Source: Gymnopilus junonius
Lineage: Eukaryota; Basidiomycota; Agaricomycetes; Agaricales; Galerinaceae
Assembly (NCBI GenBank): GCA_015501075.1
Contig: JADNYJ010000286.1
Location: 1-42,117 of the forward strand
Direction of reading: 5' to 3'
DNA: 42,117 nt
This document shows, in pieces, positions 41,667-42,117 of this stretch. Every line of letters begins with the position of its first letter. Position 1 is the stretch's first letter. The translations under genes and the position numbers were made by a program. The notes under the pieces were generated by a model, which ran no database searches, was not told the DNA's origin, and was given only the letters and a program-made list of their open reading frames with translations.

Positions 41667-42117
41667 AGCATGACCCAAAGAAGAAGAAAAAAAGTTCTGG
41701 AACCAAGTCAAAAGTGCAGATATGGAAAGAGCTGTGACCAGTGAGTTGTTGGTGACGCGTGCCGTGAAGTGACGCATGGATGTGTGGTTGCCATTGTTTG
41801 GTTATATGTACGATGAACTTCAGAACAAAACATAACCGCTCTTGATCACTTTTCTTGGTTTCATCGCTTGCCTCAAGGAGATTTCCTGTACATACCCTAG
41901 CTTTTGCTTTGGGGTTTTCGATCTTCTTTTTTTCTAAACAGACACTTATTTCGACGACAGGGCTTTGGCAGCAATCCATCAAGGTTCTTCCTTGATATAA
42001 CGTCCAAGGGATCTCTTCCCATGACAGTGTCCCTCCTTATTAACTGGCATTGGCTTGGAAACCTTTTTCTTACTTGAATTGTGGTTTCTCATGCGACTGG
42101 TTTTTTCCATCATTCAA
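41667..42117. other. Upstream flank of the unknown gene, right window edge
   Basis: Promoter-side sequence with a purine-rich run (41680-41696). The minus-strand ORF 41617-41982 overlaps the first exon and has no recognisable content beyond it. Nothing else supported. Confidence 0.4.

Overview
The window is genomic DNA of a filamentous basidiomycete, most likely an Agaricomycete. The reasons are genes packed with 47-106 nt GT..AG introns, a chitin synthase with a myosin-motor domain, a NACHT NTPase of the mushroom NLR-like type, and transposon and BTB families typical of mushroom genomes. The genus cannot be named from the sequence.

Layout. Positions 1-3084 (minus) hold the 5' part of a myosin-motor chitin synthase that runs off the left edge. 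From about 3.1 to 28.5 kb lies a repeat-rich block. It holds hAT-type MITEs with perfect 8-bp target duplications (3273-3845, 4713-5130, 8257-8879), a nested Mutator-like (MULE) element with about 150-bp terminal inverted repeats (6654-17983), a 3.6-kb hAT transposon inserted in the MULE transposase (9122-12743), two copies of a TA-flanked inverted-repeat element with a tRNA-like core, and a 5.8-kb transposon (20659-26433) that carries an IS3EU/integrase-like transposase with two accessory genes. Interspersed are one intact and three broken copies of a BTB gene with a Cys-rich tail, plus broken fragments of the chitin synthase and of SEC27. From 30.1 kb the sequence returns to ordinary genes: SEC27 (beta'-COP, minus), a NACHT gene (plus), an amino-acid permease (plus) and a conserved gene of unknown function (minus).

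The order CHS(-)/BTB(+)/SEC27(-) appears to have been tandemly duplicated: CHS, BTB-A, SEC27 fragment, MULE, CHS fragment, BTB-B, 5.8-kb transposon, BTB-C, SEC27. Transposons then entered and most duplicate genes decayed. Old elements (MULE, IS3EU-like) show in-frame TGA stops where family members have arginine, as expected from CGA to TGA decay. The hAT insertion is visibly richer in CpG and looks younger.

Conserved single-copy genes (CHS, SEC27, permease) also carry 1-nt frameshifts, most of them at short homopolymer runs. I read these mainly as consensus errors of the assembly, so frame breaks alone should not be taken as proof of pseudogenes here. No rRNA, functional tRNA or CRISPR array was seen.
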